Source: Echinicola rosea
Lineage (GTDB): Bacteria > Bacteroidota > Bacteroidia > Cytophagales > Cyclobacteriaceae
NCBI RefSeq assembly: GCF_005281475.1
Contig: NZ_CP040106.1
Location: 3,748,501-3,812,500, forward strand
DNA length: 64,000 nucleotides
Reading direction: 5' to 3'
Part shown: one piece after another, positions 18,085 to 27,018 of the stretch
Position numbering within the stretch: the stretch's first letter is position 1
How the letters are laid out: every line of letters begins with the position of its first letter
Program-made: the position numbers and the translations under genes
Notes under the pieces: model-generated
Seen by the model: the letters and a program-made list of their open reading frames with translations, nothing else
What the model was told of the DNA's origin: nothing
Database searches by the model: none

Positions 18085-18115
18085 AAAAAAAAAGGTGCCA
18101 TTTATATGGCACCTT
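18085..18115 (-). terminator. Terminator of the small acidic lipoprotein
   Basis: AAGGTGCCAT / ATGGCACCTT with a 4-base loop is followed on the minus strand by nine T. It lies 30 bases beyond the stop. Confidence 0.93.
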
Positions 18116-18144
18116 GATAATTTTTTAATTCGTACTGATTAAGC

Positions 18145-18354
18145 TTAATTATTGACTTCTTCTTCGATTTCTTCTGCTTTTTTCTCTACATCATCAGCAG
18201 CGTCATCAACGGCTTCACCAGCATCTTCCATCGTATTTTCTACGGCGTCACCGGCTTCTTCCATTTTGTCTTCTGCGTCATCATTTTTGTCATTACCACA
18301 GGAATATAGAGATAGCATTCCTGCTACTGCGAATAATGCTAATACCTTTTTCAT
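18145..18354 (-). CDS. Small acidic lipoprotein
   Basis: This is a 69-residue lipoprotein. The signal ends in lipobox LYSC (Cys19), followed by GNDKNDDAEDKMEEA. The mature 50 residues are almost wholly Asp, Glu, Ala, Val and Lys in a repeating pattern (AGDAVENTMEDAGEAVDDAADD), likely a charged amphipathic helix or coiled coil. This is like the small Lpp-like or stress-induced lipoproteins found in Bacteroidota. A strong terminator follows, and 18,355-18,490 is AT-rich with no gene. The function is unknown. Confidence 0.85.
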   Translation of the reverse strand: MKKVLALFAVAGMLSLYSCGNDKNDDAEDKMEEAGDAVENTMEDAGEAVDDAADDVEKKAEEIEEEVNN

Positions 18355-18490
18355 AGCTTCAATAGTTAAAGATTAGTGTTTATATTCATTTGCCTGAATA
18401 TATACAAAGCTTGTACCAGTTTTTTATATCAACAGATAAATATTAAAATTATTAGGGGGTAATTGCTTTATAAAAACCTATTAATGAATT

Positions 18491-18512
18491 AAATACCGTG
18501 TATATGGTATTT
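18491..18512. promoter_or_regulatory. Palindrome upstream of the protease operon
   Basis: AAATACC and GGTATTT form a perfect inverted repeat with an 8-base spacer, in the divergent space between the small lipoprotein and the protease gene. It could be an operator; a short T-run after it also allows a weak hairpin terminator. Confidence 0.35.
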
Positions 18513-18694
18513 TTTAATAGAATGAAATCACGTAAATTAGAGATAACATAACCACACGTTTAACACCGCACTTTTAGCTCAGGGTGGATCGCTTTTTCAA
18601 TAATTTCGAAGTGTCCTGCCCTCAAAGTTTATGGATGTCATCCATTTTCAATGACGTATCCTTTTTGTATAGTTTTCACCAAATCCAAGTTAAT

Positions 18695-21463
18695 ATGGTA
18701 ACCCGTTGGAGTTTAATGGAATACGTGGCCGACCGGTATGGAAAAGTCCAGCCTGTATTTGAAGAAGCAGCCAAAAAGCTACAAAAAGTAAAGGCGAAGG
18801 AAATTCCCCTCTTAAGTTTTGAAGATGACCTGGAGAGGGTGAAACTCCGTATGGCACGCGAGGAAGGGGAGATGCCCATTATTATGGAGCGGATAAACGG
18901 TGGAGTGGACTTCCAAGACAGCTATATCCTAGAGATGCTTTCTGTCCTGTCCAAGGCGGTCTGCCGAATCACCCAGCATGGGCGTCCAATAGGCACTGGC
19001 TTCTTGATATCCGATAATGTCATCATTACCAATAACCACGTCATTGACAGTCCTGAGCGTGCACGGGGGATGTTGGCGGAATTCAATTATGAATTGGATA
19101 GGAATAAGGAAATAAAAAAGAGCTTTTCGTTTAAGCTGGACGCAGAGCGGTTTTTCCTGACATCTTCTTATATGGCCGACCCTGAAGTACCCTATTCAGG
19201 TTTGGATTTTACGATGATCGCTTTGGCGGAAAAAAGTCAAGAGGATATCCCATTATCCACTGTTAAGCCAATTTACCTCGACGGAATAAGGGGAAAGATC
19301 ATAAAAGGGGAATCCTGTGTGATTATCCAGCATCCAAGGGGGATGCCAAAAAAGATTGTCCTCAAAAACACCGCGTTTTTTTCGGAGACCAGGACCAGAA
19401 TAGTCTATGAAAGTGATACGCTGCCGGGTTCTTCTGGATCTATGGTGGTGGCACTGGGCACAGGAGAAATTATCGCACTCCATCATGCCGGACTTCCCAG
19501 GACAGATAGTCAAAACAGAATCCTCACCCGGTCAGGGGCTGTTGCCACTGCCAGTACACCGGACGAAGAAATCGATTGGATAGGAAATGAGGGGATCAAA
19601 ATCAGCAGGGTCATCAATGCCTTAAATAACCTTGACCTGCCTCCTGAAATGCATGAGATAAAGAAGAAATTATTGCATAAGACTACTTTGAGCCAAGAAG
19701 AAATCTCCTCGGATTCGGATCGTAAGGAAGCCTCTTTTAAAAAATATCCCGTTCCTGATTCAGGGAAAGAACAAAAGCCTCAACCTTCTATGAAACCATC
19801 TGACCGAAAGCGACAAGATTATATATTTACCGCAAAAAATAATCCGGAAGTATTGTCCACCATCAGTACTCTATTGAGTGCGCGATACGGTGAAGAACCC
19901 ATTATCAAATTATCTATGCCCGCTTTTGCTGCCGCGGGCAGGGTCGAATTATTCACGCTAAATGTCCCCGTGATGGGCAATATTGAAGATGAGGCCAGAA
20001 ATCTATCGACGATCCCGGGAATTATCAATGCGGAAACGGACATCCCCCTTCAGCTCAATACAGGAAGTGACCAAGGCGATTCTGCGCAGTCTAAATTTGA
20101 AGGAATAGTCGAAGACGGATATGGCAAACCCAATGAAGATGAGTTTCTAAAAAAATACCGGGACGAGCGACAGAGTATCTATGTCGTGGATAAGACTCCG
20201 CAATATCATCGCAAGTGGAATTGGTACGCCACTTCGTTTGATAGCGTTCTGGCAGATAAAAAAGTACCTTCTCCAAAGGGGCTGGGCATTAAGATCGTAC
20301 AATTCGACACGGGGTTCACCGATCATGCCAAGGTCGCAGGTGGTTTTGATAAGGAACTTGATATGGATTTTGTCGATCAGGACGATGATGCAGCAGATAG
20401 CTTTACTTCAGGAATATTAAAACATCCTGGCCACGCTACCCGTACCGGCAGTTTGCTCATTGGCAATGAAGTCACGCTGATTGCAGAAAATGGAAATTGC
20501 GGTTTGCTTGCGCAATTTGACTTCAAATTGATTCCTTACCGTATATGCAAAAGTGTCATATTGATACGAAGACAGCAGGAGCTTGCTGATGCATTGAATT
20601 TATGTATTGCACAGCGCTATCCGATCATTTCGATGAGTTTGGGGCTTCCTCCGACGATGGCCACTGCAGCAATGGCCAAAAAGGCTTATGATGCTGGGAT
20701 CATCTGGTGCTGCGCTGCTGGCAATGTCGTGCAGGTGGTCGTGGCACCGGCTGTGTATCCTGGTACCATTGCCGTGGCGGCATCAAATCCCATGGATGAA
20801 GAATGGGAAGGATCTAGTCGTGGCAGTACCGTAGATATTACGGCACCTGGCGAAGATGTATATGTGCCGATTTTTCTGGAACCGAAAGATGGCCAAAAGG
20901 CCGGTGAATCATTTTCATATGGAAATGGTACCAGCTACGCAACTCCTCATGTAGCAGCAGCGGCAGCACTTTGGCTGGCAAAGTATGAGGATATTTTGAA
21001 CAATGGCAATTATAGGGGGTGGAAGAAGGTGGAAGCTTTTCGGAAAGCCCTGGATGTTTCGGCCAGAAGGAAGAACCGTCTCCCCAAGGTGGGGTTTGGC
21101 CATGGCATCCTGGATGTGGACAAGCTCCTCAAAACAACTCCAGAAAAACCGGACAAACTGATTTATGCTTATGAAAACATGGATGAAGGTAGGCTCGGAG
21201 AAGTGACCCAAGCTTATGGAGAAATGGCTAAGACGCTTTGGAATAAAATCCATGGATGGGCTTTTGGTATCGCCAGGGGCGGTCAAGAATCTTATGCTTC
21301 CAGTCATGAAGCTGAACTTTCCGATTACTCCAAGATGCTGGAACGGACCTTGGTGACCGGCAAACACGGTTCATTGGAATCATCGGGCGACTTATCCCAA
21401 GGAGAACTATTAAAGCTGTTTTCCAAAGTACACCAAAAAATTGAATCTGAAATAAAGAAATGA
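18695..21463 (+). CDS. Trypsin-like plus subtilisin-like double protease
   Basis: This is a 922-residue protein with two serine protease domains and no signal peptide, so probably cytoplasmic. I start at ATG 18,695 (MVTRWSLMEYVADRYGKVQ); an in-frame GTG at 18,584 adds 37 residues. The N-terminal 75 residues are helical and may be an adaptor. The trypsin-like domain (about 85-265) has the triad His115 (NNHVID), Asp171 (GLDFTMIAL) and Ser247 (LPGSSGSMV). Residues about 375-455 look like an I9-type inhibitory prodomain. The subtilisin domain follows, with Asp538 (QFDTGFTD), His580 (HPGHATRTG) and Ser747 (GNGTSYATPHVAAAAA). All six catalytic residues are intact. The next gene begins 3 bp later. 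An N-terminal protease that frees the second from its inhibitor is my inference. Confidence 0.9.
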   Translation: MVTRWSLMEYVADRYGKVQPVFEEAAKKLQKVKAKEIPLLSFEDDLERVKLRMAREEGEMPIIMERINGGVDFQDSYILEMLSVLSKAVCRITQHGRPIGTGFLISDNVIITNNHVIDSPERARGMLAEFNYELDRNKEIKKSFSFKLDAERFFLTSSYMADPEVPYSGLDFTMIALAEKSQEDIPLSTVKPIYLDGIRGKIIKGESCVIIQHPRGMPKKIVLKNTAFFSETRTRIVYESDTLPGSSGSMVVALGTGEIIALHHAGLPRTDSQNRILTRSGAVATASTPDEEIDWIGNEGIKISRVINALNNLDLPPEMHEIKKKLLHKTTLSQEEISSDSDRKEASFKKYPVPDSGKEQKPQPSMKPSDRKRQDYIFTAKNNPEVLSTISTLLSARYGEEPIIKLSMPAFAAAGRVELFTLNVPVMGNIEDEARNLSTIPGIINAETDIPLQLNTGSDQGDSAQSKFEGIVEDGYGKPNEDEFLKKYRDERQSIYVVDKTPQYHRKWNWYATSFDSVLADKKVPSPKGLGIKIVQFDTGFTDHAKVAGGFDKELDMDFVDQDDDAADSFTSGILKHPGHATRTGSLLIGNEVTLIAENGNCGLLAQFDFKLIPYRICKSVILIRRQQELADALNLCIAQRYPIISMSLGLPPTMATAAMAKKAYDAGIIWCCAAGNVVQVVVAPAVYPGTIAVAASNPMDEEWEGSSRGSTVDITAPGEDVYVPIFLEPKDGQKAGESFSYGNGTSYATPHVAAAAALWLAKYEDILNNGNYRGWKKVEAFRKALDVSARRKNRLPKVGFGHGILDVDKLLKTTPEKPDKLIYAYENMDEGRLGEVTQAYGEMAKTLWNKIHGWAFGIARGGQESYASSHEAELSDYSKMLERTLVTGKHGSLESSGDLSQGELLKLFSKVHQKIESEIKK

Positions 21464-21466
21464 GCC

Positions 21467-23191
21467 ATGCAAAAGCTATATGATTTCCATTTTCACTTGT
21501 TGTTTAAACATTATATCGCAGACCCGAAATTAAAACTTGATTTCAATAAGAATTTTCAAACCACTGGAGTAGCAAAAGTGCTGAATGATCTTGTGGGGGG
21601 TTCTTTTGACAGCCAGTCGTCACCATCACAGGTCAAGGACAGTTTGCTCCGCCTTGGCGTAGTTTCACTCAGCAGCGTGGAATATGCATTTGCCGAGCGG
21701 ATTTTGCACATTTGTGACAAGGATTTCTCTTTCGTCCTTCCCGTAAACGACCGGATTTTTGATCGTGTAAAGCATCACCAGACCACTTATTGGAAGGATT
21801 TTTTGGAAATAGTGGAGCAGCATAAGAAGAGCTTTGATAAGCTATCCAAGGCTCCTTTTAACATTGAATTTTTGAAACGTAGTGATTTTGAGGGGAAGTC
21901 TATACATGAAATAGAGGCATTCCTTAATGCAGGGGACAAGCGATGTTTTACCTTGGCCATAGAAGGTGGCCATAACCTGTCCGATGTGCCCGCAGGCAAT
22001 GAGGATGGGATCCTTTCGGAAACCCCCCATGTTCAAATGAAGACCGTTCAGGAGATGAAGGAGATGGATTTTATGTCCATTAACCTTTGTCACCTCAGCG
22101 ATATTCCAGAACAACGGCTCGGAGGCTTTGCCCAAGGGGTCAATAAACTTTCACAGATAGCTTTCAGGAGTGATCACTTTATTCCTACCGTAGGGCTTGG
22201 ATTGACAGAGATAGGTAAGAAACTGATTCGACAGTGTTTAGTACATCCTTCGCGCCCAGTACTGATCGATGTCAAGCACATGAGCTTATATACGCGCCTT
22301 GAGTACTATCGGTATAAGGACCAACTGGCAAAAGAGGATGCAAAGGTAAGGCGCTTGCCAATACTGTCCAGTCACACGGGTTTTACATTTACGTCCATTG
22401 ACCATTACCTAAACCGCCAATCATATAGGTCATATGTACATGACAGCACAACTGGCAGGGAGGTGTCCATAGCGCCAGAAAACAGAAAAATTGGCCGGAC
22501 CGACGACAAAATTAATAAAGGACTGTATGCCAATCCATGGACGATCAACCTGTTTGATGAGGAGATCATAGAAATCATGGCTGCTGGCGGCATGATGGGG
22601 ATTAGCCTCGACCAACGCATCTTAGGGGCCTCAAATCCGGCATTGGATTCGGTGCGAGACAAGTATTATGAGAAGGAACAGGTATCCTACCATGAGTTCA
22701 AAAAATTGTATAAGGAAGGAAAGCTGGCAGGAGAAGAGGGGATATTCCAGAAGTTTGGACTTGTTCCGAGCAAAGAAGAGCGTCATATGATGCTACTGTG
22801 CCTGCATATCGTGCATGCGGTAAAACTGGGCTATGAAAAGCTGCCTTGGCATGAAGGAACCTCACCCTGGGACCATATTTGTATTGGTTCGGATTTTGAC
22901 GGCCTGATCAATCCGATTAATGGATTTGAAGACATCATCAAGTTGGGAGGGATTCATAAAGCCCTTAGGCAATATTTACCACTTGCTGATAAGTATCATA
23001 TGTTCAATGAAAATTATAAAGCATTGAAATACAATGGGAAAGGGTCGGTTGATGCACGTTTTTTAGAAGAGGTGATCGAAAAGTTTACTTTTACTAACGG
23101 ATTGAGGTTTACGGCTCGCTTTTTAACTAACTGGTCCGAAGGGGAGTTGGAAAAAGTGAATAATCCTGCTACATCCGAAGCCGAACAATAG
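21467..23191 (+). CDS. M19 dipeptidase-like metallohydrolase
   Basis: This 574-residue cytoplasmic protein is related to the amidohydrolase superfamily, closest in motif order to membrane (renal) dipeptidases of family M19. The metal-site elements are visible in order: DFHFH (Asp6, His8, His10), AIEGGHN (Glu166), LIDVKHMS (His271), LSSHTG (His303) and GSDFDG (Asp476, Asp478). It is longer than usual M19 enzymes (about 400 residues), with extra sequence around 20-150 and 330-450. It has no signal peptide, unlike many M19 enzymes. It is tightly coupled to the double protease, so it probably acts on peptides or another product from the same process. The substrate is unknown. Confidence 0.8.
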   Translation: MQKLYDFHFHLLFKHYIADPKLKLDFNKNFQTTGVAKVLNDLVGGSFDSQSSPSQVKDSLLRLGVVSLSSVEYAFAERILHICDKDFSFVLPVNDRIFDRVKHHQTTYWKDFLEIVEQHKKSFDKLSKAPFNIEFLKRSDFEGKSIHEIEAFLNAGDKRCFTLAIEGGHNLSDVPAGNEDGILSETPHVQMKTVQEMKEMDFMSINLCHLSDIPEQRLGGFAQGVNKLSQIAFRSDHFIPTVGLGLTEIGKKLIRQCLVHPSRPVLIDVKHMSLYTRLEYYRYKDQLAKEDAKVRRLPILSSHTGFTFTSIDHYLNRQSYRSYVHDSTTGREVSIAPENRKIGRTDDKINKGLYANPWTINLFDEEIIEIMAAGGMMGISLDQRILGASNPALDSVRDKYYEKEQVSYHEFKKLYKEGKLAGEEGIFQKFGLVPSKEERHMMLLCLHIVHAVKLGYEKLPWHEGTSPWDHICIGSDFDGLINPINGFEDIIKLGGIHKALRQYLPLADKYHMFNENYKALKYNGKGSVDARFLEEVIEKFTFTNGLRFTARFLTNWSEGELEKVNNPATSEAEQ

Positions 23192-23225
23192 CAAAATGTA
23201 ATTTACCTATTAAGGGGGCAAAAAA

Positions 23226-23268
23226 AAATGAGCCAGCCATTCGGCATAAAGAATGGCTGGCTCATTTG
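23226..23268 (-). terminator. Bidirectional terminator hairpin
   Basis: ATGAGCCAGCCATTC and GAATGGCTGGCTCAT form a perfect 15-bp stem with a 7-base loop. On the minus strand it is followed by nine T and so ends the DUF481 gene's transcript. It also lies 37 bp past the metallohydrolase stop. Confidence 0.9.
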
Positions 23269-23336
23269 GCATATGGATTTCGAAAGACCGCCTGGTTTTT
23301 ATAGATTATTTGGGAGCCTTGATTTATCCAATCCTA

Positions 23337-24353
23337 TTACAATTCCCAACCTAGGCCTGTTTGAAGGACGTAATCCGCCTTGCCAGCACCTTCGACAGGT
23401 TGGTTATCAAAGTTCAGCGAAAATCCTACTTTAACGTACAAGTCCAACGGGAGATCATACTTGGTGTCAATATTGTAGTCAACACGCCATCTACCACCTT
23501 CGGTAATACCCGGATAGACCGTGCCACGGGTAAGCAGCGTCAAGTCACCAATATCATAGAGGTTCAGTTCAGCACCAAAGTAAGCTTCCATACTGTTTTT
23601 TCTAGGATCCTCAGTGGTATATACTTCATTAAGGTACGATACTCCTGTTTCTACACCGAAGTACGAGTCATTGGTGTGTACGATATATTTACCGAGACCA
23701 GCTGAGAAGGTACTCCTGACATCTATCAACTGTTCGGTATTGGAGAGATAGCCGTAGTTGGCAGGAACATAAAAATCCTTGGGGAGAAATTTTTTGTAAT
23801 TGAGGTTGGCATCTTCCCTTCGTGTGGGCTCTACCTCATCCTGATTAGATCGGATAAGGTTATAACTTGCATTGGCCGACCAGCTGGAGGCCACATAGCC
23901 CAGTGCGCTCCTGATGCCCGCTTGCGTGAAGTTATTGGCTTTGGTAAAACTATAGCTAAAATCCACAGATGCAGATAATCGGCTCCAAAAATCGTTTTCA
24001 TATGTTTTGAAATAAACGATTTCCTCTATCCTTACTTTCATACTATCACCGGAAGTCAGGTGAAGGGTAACATGTGTAGGATCATAGGTCCAAAGCGAAC
24101 CATTGTGCCGTTCTCCAGACATCAAAGTGATGAGATAGTTTTGCTTGGAATATACTTCCTGTACTTCTTGCCATTCGATCTGAAAATCGCTGTCACTATA
24201 ATCTGTTTCTATCGTGATCACACCTTTGTCGAGTGATTTTATCTCACCGACAATGACATTTTGATTTTTGAATACCAGCGAATCCCTAATATCGGCGATG
24301 GAGGTCTGATAAACACCTATCAAAAGAATAAGAAGGGTAAATAACTTTTTCAA
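23337..24353 (-). CDS. DUF481-family outer-membrane protein
   Basis: This is a 338-residue secreted protein. The signal peptide is MKKLFTLLILLIGVYQTSIA. Residues about 25-115 form a small beta domain with two similar halves (VFKNQNVIVGEIKSLDKGVI and LMSGERHNGSLWTYDPTHV). The DUF481 beta-barrel follows at about 120-338, with alternating strands (SASVDFSYSFTKANNFTQAG, LDLYVKVGFSLNFDNQP) and an aromatic end GLGWEL. DUF481 proteins are outer-membrane barrels of unknown role, sometimes linked to salt stress. Its terminator is at 23,226-23,268. The upstream gene on the same strand is 72 bp away. Confidence 0.88.
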   Translation of the reverse strand: MKKLFTLLILLIGVYQTSIADIRDSLVFKNQNVIVGEIKSLDKGVITIETDYSDSDFQIEWQEVQEVYSKQNYLITLMSGERHNGSLWTYDPTHVTLHLTSGDSMKVRIEEIVYFKTYENDFWSRLSASVDFSYSFTKANNFTQAGIRSALGYVASSWSANASYNLIRSNQDEVEPTRREDANLNYKKFLPKDFYVPANYGYLSNTEQLIDVRSTFSAGLGKYIVHTNDSYFGVETGVSYLNEVYTTEDPRKNSMEAYFGAELNLYDIGDLTLLTRGTVYPGITEGGRWRVDYNIDTKYDLPLDLYVKVGFSLNFDNQPVEGAGKADYVLQTGLGWEL

Positions 24354-24425
24354 AGCAATACGTATTTAAATTTTACTAAATCGGTAATATTGAATTATTG
24401 ACAGTAATCAAACTGTACCTGAGGG

Positions 24426-25472
24426 CTATTTATTGGGGTTTTTTCTAAATCCCGGGAAGCGGTAGTTTAGGTTGAGCAAGAATTGACTTCTCTTGCCAAA
24501 AACACCGAGTTCACTTCTTAACATAATATTCTTGTTGAACTGGTACTGAGCACCCAGAATTAGATTAAAAGGGGCGGCCACTTTCTTGTCAAGCGTGTAA
24601 TCAATGACAGCATTTCCGGGATCTATACCATTGGAGATGTCCTCCATTTTGTCAATGATCTGATTGGCCACGACACGCTGCCCAGGGGGTAAGGTAGTCG
24701 CCCAGTCACGCATATAATTGATCAATCCCCCTTCACCAATTTCAGGGAAGATTTCCTGAATGTTGATGCTTCCTTTGGTGTCATTGGAAATGGATTGATA
24801 AAATACCCCTGCCCATACGGAAAGTGATTTTTCGGGATCAGAAGGATTCAGAATGGAATGCCCCAACCGGAAGCTACTGTTAAAAGCCGGGATGGGCTCC
24901 ACGACCACATCCACATCGACGAAGTTGTAGTTATTGTCCCAAGCCATCCAAAATGGACCAACGGCACCACTGAGTGTAGCCCCCAGCCCAAATGAAGTTG
25001 CCTTGAAATGTTGATTAGTCTCTAGACCGATGGGATCCAGTAAACTGACATTTGTGTCGGTAGTCCCTCCGCCGATCATCCCGTAAAGGTTTAAGAAAGG
25101 CAAAACCCAAATGTCCGGACGGATCGTGTAGGCGTTGGTCGCTGCTGTAGTGGGGCCAAAGGTGATGAAATCGCTAAAGTCCAACTGTTCACTTCCATTG
25201 AAGCCCAACAAAATGGACTGGATGACAATTTCCTGTGTTTGAGTGAAATAAATACCACTGATTCCGTATCCATAAGGGAGATCATAACCTTTTTTATAAG
25301 CTTGTTTTCCCAAGATTGGAAATGTATATGGCCATTCAAGGTTTTTTAAGCTATCAAAATAAGGCTTGTAATACGGATTTTCTGATTTATTGATTCCTTG
25401 GGCAGAAACAGCGTTAGCTGCGCAAATGAAGAGGAGAAATAATATTCCAAGTTTACACCATTTCATGATCAT
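24426..25472 (-). CDS. Outer-membrane beta-barrel protein, unassigned
   Basis: This is a 348-residue protein with a signal peptide (MKWCKLGILFLLFICAANA, from the second ATG at 25,466; the first ATG gives two more residues). The mature protein has many short amphipathic strands typical of an outer-membrane barrel: YTIRPDIWVLPFLNLYGMIG, KATSFGLGATLSGAVGPFW, NIMLRSELGVFGKRSQ. It ends in strand QFLLNLNYRFPGF plus a short tail. It is 19 bp from the next upstream barrel gene, so the two are probably one operon. I do not recognise the family; a transporter or porin role is possible. Confidence 0.8.
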   Translation of the reverse strand: MIMKWCKLGILFLLFICAANAVSAQGINKSENPYYKPYFDSLKNLEWPYTFPILGKQAYKKGYDLPYGYGISGIYFTQTQEIVIQSILLGFNGSEQLDFSDFITFGPTTAATNAYTIRPDIWVLPFLNLYGMIGGGTTDTNVSLLDPIGLETNQHFKATSFGLGATLSGAVGPFWMAWDNNYNFVDVDVVVEPIPAFNSSFRLGHSILNPSDPEKSLSVWAGVFYQSISNDTKGSINIQEIFPEIGEGGLINYMRDWATTLPPGQRVVANQIIDKMEDISNGIDPGNAVIDYTLDKKVAAPFNLILGAQYQFNKNIMLRSELGVFGKRSQFLLNLNYRFPGFRKNPNK

Positions 25473-25491
25473 TGGTTTAGTTTACTAATAG

Positions 25492-26229
25492 TTAATAGGC
25501 TGTCTTGACGGCATCTTTCTCTGCTTTTCCGGCTCCAATGGGAATACCCACGCTTAGGTATAAAGAGCGGTTGTAGAGGTCATTTGGCATGGATTTATTG
25601 ATGTTTACCATGCCAAGGTAATACCGGATGCCAAGGTTCATTCCATGTCCTTTCATAAGGCGGTATCCGATTCCTCCTGTCATGCCAAAATCCAGCCTTT
25701 TGATATTGTCTTTGATCTTGTGTTCATATAGCAAATCATTTTCGTCCAAAATACTGTCCGAAAATTCATCATACGCTTTGTGCAGCCACCCAAGTTGGGG
25801 ACCAGCTTCTACGTAGAAATTGCTGTTTTTAAATCGGTATTTGAGCAATACAGGTACATTAAAATAACCAAGTTTCCGCCGGACAGTGGCCGTGGACAAA
25901 AGGTTATCCAAATCTTGGTTACCCAGCGCATAGGGGGGGATCCCTTTGGCGCCCATGGTGGATTTTACGATTACTCCAGTATGAAGCTGTAGCTGATTTT
26001 TCAAGTAAAAATCAAAATAAAACCCTAAATGCAGTGCATTGGTCATATCCGAAGCGGCAGGGCCTTGGAGTTGGGTGAATGCAATGCCTCCGTCCAGGCC
26101 AAACTCTATTTTGTCTGAATTGAGCTTATCACCAAAGAGTAGGGAAATGAGTACTTGGCCATGACTAACTTGAAACAATAGACATAGTAAAAGTGTAAGA
26201 AATAGTTTTTTTATATATTCTACTGCCAT
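25492..26229 (-). CDS. PorT-like outer-membrane beta-barrel protein
   Basis: This is a 245-residue protein with signal peptide KKLFLTLLLCLLFQVSHG. It has the eight-strand barrel pattern of the OMP_b-brl_2/PorT group: IEFGLDGGIAFTQLQGP, NQLQLHTGVIVKSTMG, LGYFNVPVLLKYRFKNSNFYVEAGPQLGW, and a late LDFGMTGGIGYRLMKGHGMN. The final strands are SLYLSVGIPIG with a short tail. Such proteins are very common in Bacteroidota; only some take part in type IX secretion, and nothing here assigns it to that. The 26,230-26,345 space upstream holds nothing recognisable. Confidence 0.82.
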   Translation of the reverse strand: MAVEYIKKLFLTLLLCLLFQVSHGQVLISLLFGDKLNSDKIEFGLDGGIAFTQLQGPAASDMTNALHLGFYFDFYLKNQLQLHTGVIVKSTMGAKGIPPYALGNQDLDNLLSTATVRRKLGYFNVPVLLKYRFKNSNFYVEAGPQLGWLHKAYDEFSDSILDENDLLYEHKIKDNIKRLDFGMTGGIGYRLMKGHGMNLGIRYYLGMVNINKSMPNDLYNRSLYLSVGIPIGAGKAEKDAVKTAY

Positions 26230-26345
26230 CCAGTTGATTTAGTATGTTATGTTTTAGTTAGTTATTTGAATAACCTGCTTCATTTCAGTTATGACCTGCC
26301 AATATGAAACAGGTTTGTGCCCCTGATTTTCTAGCTAAAGGTGGG

Positions 26346-26993
26346 CTATAAATCACCTGTTTTTGCATCTTCTTTCATGTCTTCATTGGCAAAAATGGCC
26401 ATCTCTACCCGTCGGTTCTTGATACGGTTTTCTTCGCTGTCATTGGGATACTTGGGCTGGGTTTCTCCATACCACTTTTCCACAAGCCGGGACCTGTCCA
26501 CACCGTTTTGTGCCAAAAAAGCTGAAACGGCTTTTGCCCTTTTTTCCGAAAGCTGCATGTTAAATTCATCCGATCCCGTATCATCGGTATGTCCTTCGAT
26601 CAGGATATTGGTGTCGGGATATTTCTGGAATACCGGAATGGCGTTTAGAAGGTCTTCTTTGTAGCTGTCACTAAGGTTGGAAGAATTGATGTTAAAGACC
26701 AAGCTTGCATCAAAAGTGACGTTGATCCCTTCGTTTACCCTTTTTACCTCAGCAGTAGGGATGGCCTGTTGGAGCTCTTTGGCTTGTTGGTCCATTTTTT
26801 TTCCGATCAGGTTACCCGCGGTGCCGCCGATAGCTGCTCCAGCGAGTACACCCCAAATACTTCCCTTGGATACAGCTGCTCCCACCGCTGCACCACCTGC
26901 TGCGCCAATGGCCGTTCCTTTTTGTTGGCTATTCCAATTGGCACAGCTCGCCATAAGCAGGACAATGATTGCGTAAATGGTTAACTTTTTCAT
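26346..26993 (-). CDS. OmpA-family lipoprotein with glycine zipper
   Basis: This is a 215-residue lipoprotein with lipobox MASC (Cys17). Residues about 25-65 form a glycine-zipper membrane segment (GTAIGAAGGAAVGAAV, then GVLAGAAIGGTAGNLIG). The OmpA C-terminal domain (about 90-205) has the peptidoglycan-binding motif ILIEGHTDDTGSDEFNMQLSE and NRRVEMAI near the end. It should tether the outer membrane to peptidoglycan. It lies 25 bp after the TPR gene on the same strand and is probably in the same transcript. This architecture is widespread and its assignment is safe; its special role here is unknown. Confidence 0.93.
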   Translation of the reverse strand: MKKLTIYAIIVLLMASCANWNSQQKGTAIGAAGGAAVGAAVSKGSIWGVLAGAAIGGTAGNLIGKKMDQQAKELQQAIPTAEVKRVNEGINVTFDASLVFNINSSNLSDSYKEDLLNAIPVFQKYPDTNILIEGHTDDTGSDEFNMQLSEKRAKAVSAFLAQNGVDRSRLVEKWYGETQPKYPNDSEENRIKNRRVEMAIFANEDMKEDAKTGDL

Positions 26994-27018
26994 AATGAGT
27001 GTTTTATTTGTTGTGAGT

